Source: Eonycteris spelaea (taxonomy: Eukaryota > Chordata > Mammalia > Chiroptera > Pteropodidae). From it: a stretch of DNA of 64,000 bases. The number at the start of each line of letters is the position of its first letter. The first letter of the stretch is position 1. The stretch lies in the NCBI GenBank assembly GCA_003508835.1, contig PUFA01000203.1, positions 2,572,501 through 2,636,500 on the forward strand. Reading direction: 5' to 3'. Made by a program: the position numbers and the translations under genes. Below are positions 1 to 12,115 of the stretch, in pieces. The notes below the pieces were generated by a model that was not told the origin of the DNA, did no database searches, and was given only the letters and a program-made list of their open reading frames with translations.

Positions 1-19
1 CTTCTGCTGTTGGATGGGT

Positions 20-265
20 CTTGCATTTATTCAGTCAGTGTTTACTGAGCGCCTACTCTGTCCTGTCCTGACGCTGTCCTAGGCTTTGGACAAGGCAGAT
101 AAGGTCCCTGTGCTCATGGAGCCTTTCACTCCAGCAGATTATGAAGATTAAATGAAGTAGAGCATGTAATGTGTTTAGCATAATGCTTAGACCTCAGCAC
201 TATTAGTGCTTACGCTTGTTGAAATGTTAGCTATCATCATTCTTCTTCTTTTTCCTGGATATACA
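20..265. repeat. L2-like fragment followed by MIR SINE
   Basis: Bases about 20-130 match the well-known L2 3' consensus wording (tttactgagcgcctactctg, then a diluted 'aaggtccctgtgctcatgga'). Bases about 130-265 match the 3' half of a sense MIR (aaatgaag, agcataatgcttag, gttagctatcatcattcttc). Both are diverged, as expected for ancient mammalian repeats. They lie in the S100A13 intron before its last exon. Recognition is from memory of the consensus sequences. Confidence 0.55.
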
Positions 266-1244
266 ACGATATAATTGCTAATACAATAAGAGGTGAATTG
301 GCCTCTTTCCTAATGTTTGTATCGTTTATTTCTTTCTCTTCACTAATTGTACGTCTTCTCTCCCTCCCACTGGGCGTCTTTGCTTTCCCCTGGCAATGCT
401 CATAGTATTCTACAAAGAAGCATGATTATGGTTTTTAGAAAAGTTCTTTTGCTCTTCTCTCAATTAACTGTGTGCCATCTCTACAGCCAGGCAAGTCTTC
501 TCTGCCTTCATCCAAATGTTGATTCGAACGTTTAGCGGCGAGCTATGCCAGAGACAGCCTTCCTGGTTTGGTTGTGGGTGTTTGTCTAGCAACAAATCCT
601 CAGCTCATGACGTCCAGTTATAATATCCTTTGATTTCGCAGGCTTTTCGAGAGAGACTTTGTCTAGGGTCCCCTAGAAAACCAAATACCACGTGTCTTTT
701 GCCACTCCCTTGATCTGCAAGGCTAGTGTCCCAACTGGAAAAAAACGAGAAGACACCAGGGTTATGCCAATGAGTGGCCAAGTGCTGTGAACTTCTGCTT
801 TCTGTGAAGGGTGAGGGTGGCCTGAGCCGGCTCTGAGGGTGGTCAAAGTGGGTCCGTGCCTACGAGGGCTCCCCGAGTGTGCCACAGGTGCCAGCGGGCG
901 CAGTGCTGTGTGGGAGGCCACCTGTACCTGCAGGTGAGGGCTGTCGTGTGCATCTCTTTCCAGCTCTGCATTCGGTGACATGTTTGTGGTTCGTAATCGC
1001 CACGTGGGGAATATTTACGCCCTGGCAAACACTCAGAATTGGGTCCCCCTGCCTATGCTGCCACCCTGTGGAGCTGGGCACCAGGTCGGCCGCACTGCCT
1101 GGGGCTGCAGCCTTGTCCCAAAGGTGTGGAGGCAGGTCCCCGTGCCATCTCCGGGAGGGGAACACGACTGGCAGACCCTCCCTCTCTCTCCGCTCTTAGG
1201 AGCCCCCCTTCCTCACCTCGCCTTTCCCTTTGGTGTCTCCTCAG

Positions 1245-1385
1245 GACGTGGGCTCCTTAGATGACAAGATGAAGAGCTTAGATGTGAACCAGGACTCAGA
1301 GGTCAATTTCAACGAGTACTGGAAACTGATTGGGGAGCTGGCCAGGGAGATCCAGAAGGAGACCTTGGAGACCCGGAAGAAGTAA
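1245..1385 (+). CDS. S100A13: S100A13, last coding exon (partial gene)
   Basis: This exon encodes the C-terminal 46 residues of S100A13, a dimeric EF-hand protein that binds calcium and copper and takes part in the non-classical export of FGF1 and IL-1 alpha. The exon opens after a tctcctcag acceptor (AG at 1243-1244) in phase 0 with DVGSLDDKMKSL, ends with TAA at 1383-1385, and contains the canonical EF-hand loop DVNQDSEVNFNE. The following EYWKLIGELA helix and basic RKK terminus match human S100A13 as I recall it. The upstream coding exon lies before the window; no first EF-hand is seen in bases 1-1240, which therefore read as intron. A poly(A) signal follows at 1433. Confidence 0.96.
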   Translation, partial: DVGSLDDKMKSLDVNQDSEVNFNEYWKLIGELAREIQKETLETRKK

Positions 1386-1432
1386 AGCCTGCGGGCTGGG
1401 ATGGGGCGGGCCGGGCAGACCCCCGCCCCCCA

Positions 1433-1438
1433 AATAAA
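1433..1438 (+). other. S100A13 poly(A) signal AATAAA
   Basis: AATAAA lies 48 bases after the S100A13 stop codon, giving a short 3' UTR. Further AATAAA hexamers near 1973 and 2143 could serve as weaker distal sites. Confidence 0.8.
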
Positions 1439-1459
1439 GCTCCTCCTTGAAACACTTAT

Positions 1460-4400
1460 ATGTTTCTGGTTCATACTCCACCCTGATTTCCCCCCTTGAG
1501 ACGAGGGGCTGGGGAAGCGCCCCCCAACCCTGAGGAGGGTCCCAAAGTCACGCGCTCCCCAAGGGCCAGGACGGCCATCATCGTTGAATATTCCGCAGCA
1601 TTGGACACCAGATCTTGTGCGGAACAGGAGCTCAACAGATGGCGAACGGAAAAGGGGCCACAGACCGAACCTGACAGGTTCGGGGAGGCCGGCCCGGTGG
1701 GCCCTGCAGACTCGGAGACCGAGAGTTGCCACACAGGCGGCCTGAACACGAAACCCCTAACTAACAGCGGGTCATGACGGGCGGTTCTGTCCTAGGCCTG
1801 TGGCCTCCTTGACGAAGGTCAGCCTTTACCGAAGTGTCTGCCTTGCATCTAAGATACCAGACCTTCGAAACGTCAAGAGTCGTCTCCTCCTCCAGACCCC
1901 TCAGGGCACGCCTCCCACCAGACCCCAGAGCTGGTCACTGTCATCTGGTCCCCGGGACCATCTCTCTGTGTAAATAAACATCACCCAGCCTGCACCCGCC
2001 AGTGTAGGGAAGCACGGGTCCCTCCGTTTTGCTTTTTATCCCACCCCAGAGACCCCCCCACGGCTTTCCCTCACCCCCTTAATCCACCACCAAAGGGTTT
2101 CATGTGACCTGCTCAGTCTCCTCCTCTGATGCTAACGTATAAAATAAACTGAAAATGCCATTGTCTGAGTGTCTTCTCGACACTGAGATTTGGCTTCTGT
2201 CATCAGTTTGACTCCCGTAAACTCTCATAAGCCTTTTCCTTAGTCAGAATTGTCTTTCGTTGACAAATGGTTGATGAGTGAATCTAGGAAGGGCGGAGAC
2301 AGACCTCTGGGCGGGTGAGGTGATTCAGGTCCCTCCCGATGCCTGCTGGGGCTCAGGGCTCCGTCTCCGTCTCCGCTCCCACTCCTGTTATTCCTGGGGT
2401 CTGGGCCGTTGGATGACAGTGACAGCAGCGAGCCTGGGCTGAGGGCTGAGGGCTTGCTCTCTGCCTGGCACCGTGCTAAACCTTTTCCTGCATTATCTTA
2501 GTTAATTGCTCAGTTAATTACTACCCTTTGAGGTAGGTTCTATTTTTAAGTCCTGTATTAAAGAGGAGGAAACAGGTTTTAGAGAGGTTAAGTCACAGAG
2601 ACAATAACAGGTGGGACTGGATTGAAATTCCCAAACCTCTGATGATCTGTCATCTTCTGCCCCCCGACGGGCTTCTGGGAATACTGGACCCTCCTCCCGC
2701 CCTTTCCCGCTCCCGAGCAGGGGCGAAGCGGGAGGTCGCGCGAGAGTCTGGGAGATTCTGGCCGGACGACCGGGCAGGGGCGGGGACGGCGCGGGGTGCT
2801 GCAGGAAGGGAAACTCCAGCGCTCTCTCGGCTGGAGGGGCGTGCGGCTTGCCCTGCGGGCCACCAGAGGGAGCAGGGGCGGGGCAGCCCCGCGGGTGCTG
2901 CCTGCCAGGAGCCGTCGCTGAATGCCATCAGGTGTCCATTTGCGGAGGCATTAGTCCAGAGGGACACTTGGGCGGAGACAGGCACCCGCCTCACACCATG
3001 AAAGGGTCCTAAGACTGAGACCTTCCATCTCAGGGCCCCAGAGTGAGATGCCTCAGAGGGACCTCAGGCTGGCCGCTTTGGAGAAGCCCCCGGAGTCAGA
3101 CCCCTCTGAGCTCTCTGAATGAGACCCTCTTGGAAAGCCCTCCGCTGAGACGCTTCCGGATGCCTCTTATTGAGGTCGCGTGTGCAGGGGAGCCCCAGAA
3201 GGAGACCTAGAGGGGGGCCCTGGGAGTGGTCACCTCAAAATAAGGGGCCAGAGTCAGAGGCGACAAGCATTTATTTGAGATCCAAAGGCAGAGCATTCTG
3301 GAAGCACCGGTTCAGGCCAAGCCCAGCTAGTGGTCTGCCTAGGAGCGGAAGGTGAGAGCTGTTTGTGAGGAGGGGAAGGGGGCCAATGACAGGTGGAGAG
3401 GAAGGAAGGAATGGTTATGGTGTTGGTGAGCCGAGGAAGGCGTTTCAGTAGGTGCGGGAAAGCTGACAGAGCGGCGCTGATTCTAAGGAATGTCTTTAAT
3501 GTCCAGTCCCATAGACACGCTCCTTTCTCGTTATCTGCAGACAGTCAAATACAATGCTGCTCTAGGCCCAGGCCGAGGATTCACGCTGCAGAGTTTGGAA
3601 GAGTAAGACCAAAAGGGTGGTCCCTCAGGGGTGGCAGCTCCCACCCCACTGTGAAGCGGCTCCTCGGGGCTGGTTTTTCACAGCCGGTGTGCTCTGCCCG
3701 CAGCGTGTGCGGGCTCTGGGCCCCCGGCTCCTTCCTGGCCTTGACCGCCCTTGTTCTCCCTTCCTCCTCCTCCTCCCCATCGGGGTCACTGGGGTCGGGC
3801 CGAGGCCCTGGACCTGCTCCCCGGGTCCTGAATCGTGCGTGTGTGCGTGCGTGCTGCCCGGAGTGGCCGGGGGAGGGACAGTGTGGGGCTCTGAGGGAGG
3901 GAGAGGCAGGCAGCCCAACCAGTTTGGAGAGGTCATTACCTGCCGGAAACGCGGCTGGGCCTCGCCCACGTGCGGCACATGTGCCGCTGGCCCAGGAGCC
4001 CGGCGGCCCGGCACTGGGCTGCCCTGCACGGGCTCCTTGCTCCTTCCCTCACCTGTCTGCCATCAGGACTAAGGAAGGCTGGGTCTGGGATCTGGGCAGG
4101 CTTGGCGGTCACTATCCAAATTGGCCTAGCTAGCGGGAGGGGTGTGCGTGCGCGTGTGACACAGCGAAGTACAGAGAGGTCCCTGGGGACCCTCTCTCAG
4201 CCCACATGCCCCTCACCCCCTCTGTGCCACAAACCCTGCCTGGATCAGCTTCTTTCTTTCTGGTTATGGCTCAGGGCCCCTCTACTTCCTGCCCCGGAAT
4301 TCCCCAGGCCTTGCCGCCCTGGCTTGACCCTGCAGTGTCCTAAGCCCTCTCTCTGTCCCTTGGCCGCCCTGCTTCCCCTCTCTCTTCCTTGGATGCCAGG

Positions 4401-4570
4401 GGCCTCCCAGACCGGCCCTCCTTGGCTCCCTCCTCATGGCAGGGTGGGGGCAGGCTTGGGAGCTCCGGCCCATGAAAGGTGGGGCCCTCACAGCTGGCTC
4501 ACCTCCCAGGAGGCTGCACTAGCAGGGGTGGCTTAGGGAAAAGGCCCAGCCCCCTACCTCCCCTCCCTTC
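1460..4570. other. S100A13-S100A14 intergenic region
   Basis: No S100-like exon or other recognisable gene is present. The stretch holds an antisense MIR at 2455-2645, a GC-rich block at about 2690-2900, and a loosely repetitive 'tgagac/tcagag' stretch at about 3000-3270. The open frames here have no recognisable protein motif. Confidence 0.6.
2455..2645 (-). repeat. MIR SINE, antisense
   Basis: Read on the minus strand this is a diverged MIR. The plus strand shows the diagnostic order: cctggcaccgtgctaaacc, then ctttgaggtaggttctattt, then aggaggaaacaggttttaga, then aggttaagtcac, then a field resembling a 'ggattcaaacccagg' end. Confidence 0.7.
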
Positions 4571-4577
4571 CCCCAGG

Positions 4578-4637
4578 TATAAGAGCTGAGCTCAGGTGAG
4601 CTGGCTCGTCCTGTCCTGTCTCAGCAGCTGCCAGCAG
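4578..4637 (+). promoter_or_regulatory. S100A14 TATA box and non-coding exon 1
   Basis: A TATAAG box at 4578-4583 sits about 30 bases before a short 5' UTR exon rich in cagcagctgccagcag. The exon ends at 4637 at a strong donor (gtaagg). Exon 2 follows after the acceptor gagcag at 5008-5013. The transcription start, about 4608, is inferred from spacing. Confidence 0.6.
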
Positions 4638-5091
4638 GTAAGGAGAGGCCCAGGGCTTTTCACCCAAATGGGGTGCCCCCCCCCATCCAGAGGGTGTGCT
4701 TAGCTATCCTGCCCCAGTCTGCCACGGTGAGGGCCAGGGGCCAGGCCCTGAAGGCTGCTGTGTGTGTGTGTGTGTGGAACAGGGTGGTGGTGGAAGAGGG
4801 AGTGAATCTAAGGTGAGGCCCCAGGGGTTCCCTTTAAATGGGGTGGCTTGGGGGTTGTGACCTTGCTCCGGGAGCCTGTGTTGGGATGGGCTCTGTGTGG
4901 AGCTGGCCCTGACCCCTGGATGAGGCGTGGACATCTGGGGTGGAGCCAAATGGGGCAGTTGAGGAAGAAACACTGAGCTGCCCCATCACTCGCCCCCCCC
5001 CCCCCCCGAGCAGATCATGAGCCATCGGCTCCTCCAGGGCAGGCTGTAGGACGACGCAGTGCTCGCCGAAGGACCCAGCGCACGGGGCACC

Positions 5092-6072
5092 ATGGGGCAG
5101 TGTCGGTCAGCCAACGCCGAGGTGGGCCCATTCATTCCTGGCCTGCCTTTTCGTCCCCACACTCTCCTGTCCCCCACCTGAGGCTCTGTGTCCCCCCTCG
5201 ACTCCGCCCCCTCACCTTGGCCTTGGTTTGCCTGCCAGACCCTGTGTTTGAGACCCGGACCCCCTTCCTGGTGCCCACGCAGGGTGATGCAGATGGGGAG
5301 CCCTCCCTGGAAGAACATTTGGGCCACGTGCTGGGACCTGCCCTCCCAGGAGGGGGGCCGTGGGCGGTGGGGAGAAGGCCTCGTCCAACCTGTGGCTCAG
5401 GGCAGAGGCCAGCTGCGGCGAGTGGGGCTGGATTCTGGGTTCTGGAGTGGGCGGGAGCCTATGTGCCTTCCAACTGTCTTTGGCCCTGTCGGCCTGGCTG
5501 GGCTCCTGGGGATGCTGGGCGTCATGGGGTGGGGCGGAGCCTCCCTGACTGGGGGATGTCTCCTGCCCTCAGGATGCTCAGGAATTCAGTGACGTGGAGA
5601 GGGCCATTGAGACCCTCATCAAGAACTTTCACCAGTACTCGGCGGAGGGCGGGAAGGAGACCCTGACCCCCTCTGAGCTCCGGGACCTGGTCACCCAGCA
5701 GCTGCCGCACCTCATGCCGGTACTAAGGGGGTGACCTGCCCCAGGCGGGACGGACTCCCCAAGCAAGCGCTCCGAGGTCCCACCCACGGGGCCACCACCC
5801 TGGCACTAGCAAGCCCAGCCCTTCCTGGCCCGTGCCAGCCCGGCTGCTCCTGCTTCCGGCCCTGGGCGGGGCGGGCGGGAAGGTGGGCCGCGCCGCCCCC
5901 CGCTGAGCTAAGCTGTCTCCTCTCCCCGCAGAACAACTGTGGGCTGGAAGAGAGAATCGCCAGCCTGAGCAGCTGCGAGGACTCCAAACTGGAGTTCGGG
6001 AGTTTCTGGGAGCTGATTGGAGAAGCAGCCAGGAGCGTGAAGCTGGAGAGCCCCGCCGTCAGGGGGAGCTGA
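5092..6072 (+). CDS. S100A14: S100A14
   Basis: Three coding exons (5092-5121, 5573-5719, 5932-6072) encode 105 residues, [10 protein letters not shown]... to ...PAVRGS, one more than human S100A14 as I recall. The start has an excellent Kozak context (caccATGG). All introns are GT/AG and phase 0; the second donor (gtacta) is weak. The protein is an epithelial S100 linked to RAGE signalling, invasion and p53-related control. The first half keeps the S100 helix-loop-helix (residues about 20-60). The second loop, [12 protein letters not shown], lacks the acidic residue at position 1 and the Glu at position 12, so EF2 probably does not bind calcium; this is a known trait of the family member. Residues NNCGLEERI and [13 protein letters not shown] identify it. 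Its neighbours are S100A13 upstream and S100A16 downstream. Confidence 0.97.
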
Positions 6073-6715
6073 GGAACTGCCCCTGGAATTCCGGGGGGCG
6101 GGGAGGGGGGATGACGTTGGGAAAAGGGGACCTTAGAGACCGCGGGCCTGGAAATTAAACTTGGCTCTCCCCCATCGCCACGCTCTCCTGCGTCTGCACC
6201 TGCCCCACCTCTGCAAGTCGTGGGTTCACAGGGCCCGTCCCGGGGTCTCTGCTCTCCGTCTGGGGAGAGACCTCTGAGAAGCTAATGGGCCCGGACGTCT
6301 CTCCCCACCAGAGGGACGCGCGGCGGGTGGGTCCGGGCGGGGATGGATGTGGAGGGGTGCTGGAGGGGTCGGGACGCTGTAAGGGCCAGGCTGTTTGGGA
6401 GCGGGGGCAGGGCGGAGAGGAACTGGGCTAAGGGGAACATTGGAAAGGGCCTGGGGATAGGGCTGCATACTCGGCATTAAATGAGGTCTCCGATAACCTA
6501 CCTCCTCATCCCTTTCCCAGCCCTGTCTGTCCGGTGCTATCTCTTCGGCCTCCAGCCCTGCCCCAGCCTCACCCAGGACTGTCCCTGGGCCGGGGGCGGA
6601 GGAAGTGACGCAGCAGGGTGGGGGCCCGGCTGAGGAGGGTGTGACCTAGGGGGTGAGGGGGCCAGCAGGGTGCTTGGGCATTTGCAGAATGATGGTTGTT
6701 TTGTATCTTTTGATT

Positions 6716-6721
6716 AATAAA
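6716..6721 (+). other. S100A14 distal poly(A) signal AATAAA
   Basis: AATAAA lies 644 bases after the stop, which gives a 3' UTR close to the length I remember for human S100A14. A proximal ATTAAA at 6154-6159 could give a shorter transcript. Confidence 0.6.
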
Positions 6722-7272
6722 AAGAATGGAACAAGTAAACGATGTCTTCACTGGACACGCACCCGTGGTCCACGGGCCCATGGGTGAGGGGTGGGTGGGG
6801 CGAATGGCAGAGTCATCGGGTGGCGGGTGACGCGTGGAGCTGCAGCTGGGTGGCAAGTGAGCGGGGACCCACTTCCCATGGACCAGGCCCAAAGCGGGGG
6901 GGGGGCCTGGTCCTCCGTGAGGGACAAGCTCCTCGGTGCCGGCGCGTGGCCCGGGCAGGAGAGGAGGCCGTGAGTGCACACCTGCGCCAAGGGCCTGAGC
7001 CAGGTGTGCTGGGGCCCGGGGATGAGCACTGAGGGAACGGCGAGGCTCGTGGCCTGCATCTCGGGACTGTGGCATATTCCACCAGTGTCCTCGTAACATG
7101 GGTGGGGCGGGGTTTCGTGGCACTGCTCTCTCAGGACTGTGAGGGTGACACGAGGCACCCCGCGCTTAGCAGCGTCAGGTGTGCCGCCGACCGGATGTGG
7201 AACGGCCGGTCTCCCGGGCACCTTTGGGGACGGGGTGAAGGATGTCTCCAGAGGAGACCTGTGTCGCATAAG

Positions 7273-7346
7273 AGGTCCCACGGGGTCAGGAGGAGTCCCA
7301 CGGGGTCAGGAGGGGTCCCGCGGGGTCAGGAGGGGTCCTGGAGGAC
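7273..7346. repeat. 20-bp minisatellite, about 3.5 units
   Basis: The unit cggggtcaggaggggtcccr recurs exactly every 20 bases (cggggtcagg at 7281, 7301 and 7321), with partial units at each end. It lies between S100A14 and the inferred start of S100A16. Confidence 0.85.
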
Positions 7347-7839
7347 TGGCCTGGGGCTGGGAACTGGGGGTGCCTGCATCCGGTCCCTGGTGTCTGCCTT
7401 TGTGACTTGAGCTGGCAGAAGTCAGCCAGCCATTCCTCTTGAAGTCCCAAGGCCAAGGAAGCCTGTGTGGCCAGCCTGGCCAGCCTGGAGTGCTAACCGA
7501 ACTTGTCCGTTTGGCGGCCCTGAAACTGAGTTCCCAGTGACCCAGGTGAGAAGGGCAGGTGACAGTCCTTCCCTTCTTTTCTCGGCGGGGAGGCTCCCTC
7601 GGGCCTGCGGGGCTGGGAGGGTGCGGCTGGGGGAGTGCCGGCTTCCCGCACGCCCTCTGGGGTGGGTGCGGAGGGGGGCTGAAAAAGGTGTGTACCGCTT
7701 TAACAAGGGCCCAACCCCAGGGCCAAGTCCAGAGGGAGCGCAGTCACCGGCTCCCACCGAGCCAGCTCAGCCAGGCAGGGCAGGAGGGAGTGGGACCCGC
7801 GCTGGGAAAGCTGCGGGGAGGAGTTCTGGCCCTGCCGGG

Positions 7840-7905
7840 GTAGCCGCTGCCTGCCAGAGCCCAGGCCCCAGAGCCCTGCTGGAGAGGAGGCGGCCCAGGA
7901 GGCAG
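7840..7905 (+). promoter_or_regulatory. Candidate S100A16 non-coding exon 1
   Basis: A GC-rich stretch ends in ggaggcag followed by gtgagc at 7906, a good splice donor. It lies about 1.1 kb after the S100A14 poly(A) site, matching the human spacing between S100A14's end and S100A16's start as I recall it. No TATA box is visible. The assignment is by position and donor only; RNA reads would settle it. Confidence 0.4.
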
Positions 7906-10900
7906 GTGAGCACTCGGCCGGGCCTCAGGTCTGGCAAGTCTGGAGCTGCCCCACAGCAGGCTGGGGAGGCCAGAGCAGGGGCCGCGAGGGCGGCCCGGGG
8001 AGGGGGCCTGCCAGGGGCCGGGCTGCAAGCTTTCCTTCAACTGTTAACTTTCCCTAAAGGCTCTGGGCATTGAGTTCTGTTGGGACAGGGGGCTGGTGGG
8101 GCTTCGGAGGGGTGGTGGGGCGCTGAGGCCCCCTCCCGGCCCAGGCCCAGCAGCTGCTGGCCCGGCCGCCACGCCACCGGGCTGGGTGTTCAGGAGCTTT
8201 GCCCACAGTCAGTTCCACGGTCCCCTAACAGGAAGAGGGTGAACGCGTGCTGGCAGGGCTTGGGGGCGTCAGACCCTGACGCCGGCCTCACTGGGGTCTG
8301 GGAGCTGTGTCCTGGGGGAGGCGCTGACCCTCCCGGGGAGGGCCCAGGGAGCTGAGAACCCAAGGGGACAAGACAAGCTCCGAGGTGGCTTCCCTCCACC
8401 CCGGATCCCAGGCAGGTCCTGGACGCAGGCCCCGCTGTGCTTAGGAGCTGTTCCTCGGGAGGATGGGTGGGACCCACAGGAACGGGGGGGTGACATCCTG
8501 GGGGAGCCTGGGAGAAGGGCCAGGAGCCCGGGCAGCTCCTCCGCCCCGGACCTGGGCAGGTTCAGGCTTGACTGGCTTTGTTTGGCGGAGCCACCTGCCC
8601 CTCCAGGAGCATCGCCGGCCCAGCCCTGTCGGGTGGGGGAGAGGACAGGGGTGCTGGTGAGCAGGCCTCAGCCTTTCCTCATCCGCGAGGAAACGGCTCT
8701 CTGCGTGTGTGTGCGCGCGTCCACGCCAAACTCCTCCAACTTCACTTCTCTGGAAAACACTTCAGAGGAGCAGGCTTCTTTCTCCGCCCAAAACAAGTGG
8801 GTGGAAGGTAGGACCCATAGTCCACACAGAGGGCTCAGGAATGGCAGAAGTCCTTGCTCCGTGCGTCCTGTGAGTCCTCTGAGCATGGGGAAGGGCCAGG
8901 CAGGGGCGCCAGGGGGAGACGGGAGCCTCTGGAAGTGGGAAAAAGCGTCGGTAGGGGAGGGGAGTGGGGGGGGGGGGGAGGCGGAGAACAGGGCAGCGGG
9001 GGCTGGAGACCCGAGTTTGAAACGGCCTTGCAGACACATGTGGGGTTACCAGCCCCTTCAGGGTGCGCCTCCCCTGCCCACGCAAGGCAGCTGGGGCGAA
9101 TGAATGAGAGTGAACAGACGAGTCCGTGAATGAATGAATGAGCGCATGGCGCATAAACCAGTGGATGCGTTTCAGGTAGACTGAAGGGACGCTGAGCGTG
9201 CCAAGTTTAGGCTTGAGGGTGGATCAGGCTCTGGAGGGGGCGGGGACCAGGAGGGTGGGAGTCCCGGGACATTTCCCAACACCTGGGCACAATTTAAGGC
9301 TCGAGAAGTGTGTGTGGAGGTGGGAGAGAAGGTGGATTTTGGAGGGTGTGGTGGGTGTCTGGGGCTCGGGCTCCGGGCTGAAGGAGATGCGAGCGCTGAA
9401 GAGATGGGGGTGGCCGAGAGGCACTGGGAGGGGCGGGGCCGGAACGGGGAGGGGGGGCGGTTGGGGGGTTGGGGCGGGGTCACAGCGGCTCAGACCCAGG
9501 GGCCTGGAGTCTGGGAAATCTGGGTTTTTGGAGAAGTCAGCAGGCTGGGCTGAGATGGGCAGGGCGGGGAGGGGGCCTCTTGGTAGCTCAATGATGACTC
9601 AGCCAAAGACAGGACAAGGAGAAGCCTGGGAAGGGTTGAGGGCCCCGGTGACAAGGCCCTTTGGAGAACATAGTGGTCCCCCCTCCCCCCTCCCAGTTTT
9701 TGGAAGGCTCCAATGGCACCTCCTCCCAACTCTCAGGCCAGGGTCTACCTGTGGCAAAGTCAGTGCAGGACCTACCTCCTTATAGGACAGGACACCGCAC
9801 CCTCCCCCCAATCCCATGCTTGGGGACCCTCCAGCCTGATTGGTGGCCGGGCGGAGCAGGCAGCTGGCTGTCGCTTGGGTGTAGAGGCAAAGCCTGCCTC
9901 CTGGCCCCCGGGGAGGGAGGAAGGGAGGCAGAGGGTAGAGACACCTGACTAGTGGAGACACTGACTCCCTTCCCTCAGAAGGACACTTATCCGGATGTTT
10001 CTCTCGCGGTGTCCATATGACTAGAGGAAGGTGACCAGCTGACCACCGGGAGGCCCGGGAACTGACACCCAGAGGAGCTGAAGCGACCTCTCAGGGGTGG
10101 TTACACACCTGACAGCAGGTGGCTCATTGTCACCTGGGTGCTTACCTGGGTCTTGCCCACTTGGCTGCCAGAGGCAGCCCGGGCTGGGGCAGGGTGTGAA
10201 GGAAGGACCGGAGGCGCCCTCCTCGGAGAAACAAGATTTCTAGAAAGCAGGTGGTGGGAGGGTTGGGTGGGCCGGAAGGAGGGGGCATGGCACACCACTC
10301 CCAAACTGATTTCTGTTCCTTTTCCTATTTCCCACAAAATTCCTCATTCGGGGACCAAGGTCTGGGATGGCTCAGGGTGGGGGCGTTCCCCGAGCCCTCT
10401 CCCTGCTCCAGAAGCTTGGTTGAGCGTAGACTCGGCACAGTCCTTGCTGAAATGGGTCAGGCTTTCAGAATTCCCAGGAATGTGGTCAAGTGTCAAGGCC
10501 ACACCCCACCCGAGGACAGCCAAGCACACAGTTCCCTCCTCATCCGGGAATGTTAGGGGGTTTGCAGACACTGGCCCAAACACTGACCCACACAGTGACG
10601 TGCTCAACGCATAGAGTACGGAGAGGGAATGTGGCTTCCTGCAGTCCGGGCCTCATCTCACTCTCCCTTCAGAAAAGCTTTGCAGGAGGAAAATGTGAAG
10701 AGGGAGGCGGGGGGCTTCGGGTGGGACCTGGTTTCGGGCAGGCCCTGGAAGGAAGTGGGATGTGGATGCAGCACCGACCTGGAGCCAAGCGCTGGGCGGG
10801 CACACGGGCCAGGCGAGGCGCGGGCGCTGAAACAGGGAGGCTGGATGTCCAGGGTTTAAAGACATTGTCCCCAAACCTAGAGTCCTTCCCCTCGGTTCAG

Positions 10901-12091
10901 AAAACACAATGGCTGTGTGTCAGAAACCCTCTTCTTGCTCCCAAGAATGTCTAGTGTCTGGGGGCACAAGGCCCAGGAAGACGCTGTGGCCACACCAGCT
11001 GGTGGCCCTGGCCAGTGCGGCCGAGAGTCTGTGGGAGCCGGGGAGGGGGTGCGGAGGGCAGGGGTCGGGCAGGCTTCCCGTGGGAGTGTGGTTTGCACGG
11101 GCTTCAGCTTGGCAGAGAGGGCAGGTCCGGGGGGCATGGGAAGAGGGTGGCCGCCAGGCGGTTAAGAGAGCGGGTGGCAGGGGCGGGGGCTGCAGAGGGG
11201 CCTGGCGAGGCTGACCTTTTCCGCGGACGCCCAGACCCGGACAGCGGCCGTGTCTACCTTCCGGAGCCGGGACGGATGGGCACGGTGGCTGCGGCTCATT
11301 CCTGGGCTCGGGGGCGGGAGGGGAGGCTCGTTTGCCCGGTTCACTTGGGGGGCTCCGGGCATGGGCGGCGACTCACAGAGTGCATCCTACATCCGCCAGT
11401 TCCCTTCATATCCTGTTATTCAGAAGGCTGTGTCCGCTGGCGATGTGAGTGCCTTTTGTCTTGGGGCAAGGGGGTGACTGTGGCCTTTGGCTGGCTGCCG
11501 CTGTCTCCAGCTGGGGCAGACTGGGCCTGGCTCCTCCTTTGGTGATGGAATGAGGGTTTCTTGGGTCCTGCTGTGTGTCTCCGTGTGGGTGTGGGACGGC
11601 TAGGCCTGGGGCCTACGGAATGTCCTACTCAATGGTTCAGGACGTCTGAGGCCCTGGACTCTATCCTGGTGCCCGGCTGAAGGGACTGGGAGGTTCCTGC
11701 TGCCTGCTTTGTTGCCTGGCGCTGGAGTCTCAGCTGGTCCGCTGGGGGACCCTGGCTCCTGCCGCGCCAGCCCCTTGGCGCCCCCAGCAGGTCCTGGCTG
11801 TTGGCCCCCAGGACAGCGGATGGCAGGGCCAGGGCGCCGAGGGCGGAGGCACAGGCGCGCTCTTCCCACGGAGCCTCTTGATCTCCTGGGCCTCTGACAG
11901 GCCGGGTGCCTGGGGCACGGGCAGGGGCAGGCCCTGGAGAACCTGTTAAGGCGGTTGCGTGGGGAGCACCTGGGTTAGAGCAGCACATAGCTGTCATTCC
12001 AGGTCCGCCCCCGCGCCCACCCGGGGCCTCCCCCTCCGTGGGCGCGGGGTGCGGCCGTGGGGGGCTCACCCGCGCTTCCCCGCGCCGCAGG
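7906..12091. other. Probable S100A16 intron 1, no other gene seen
   Basis: About 4.2 kb of GC-rich sequence with no S100-like exon. The long open frames in several registers reflect base composition. It contains G-rich tracts around 8960-8985 and 9430-9480, MIR/L2-like wording near 10000-10120, and a CpG-rich section near 11180-11400 that could hold an alternative promoter. Confidence 0.5.
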
Positions 12092-12115
12092 CCCCGCGGG
12101 GAGTGAGGCGCCGAC

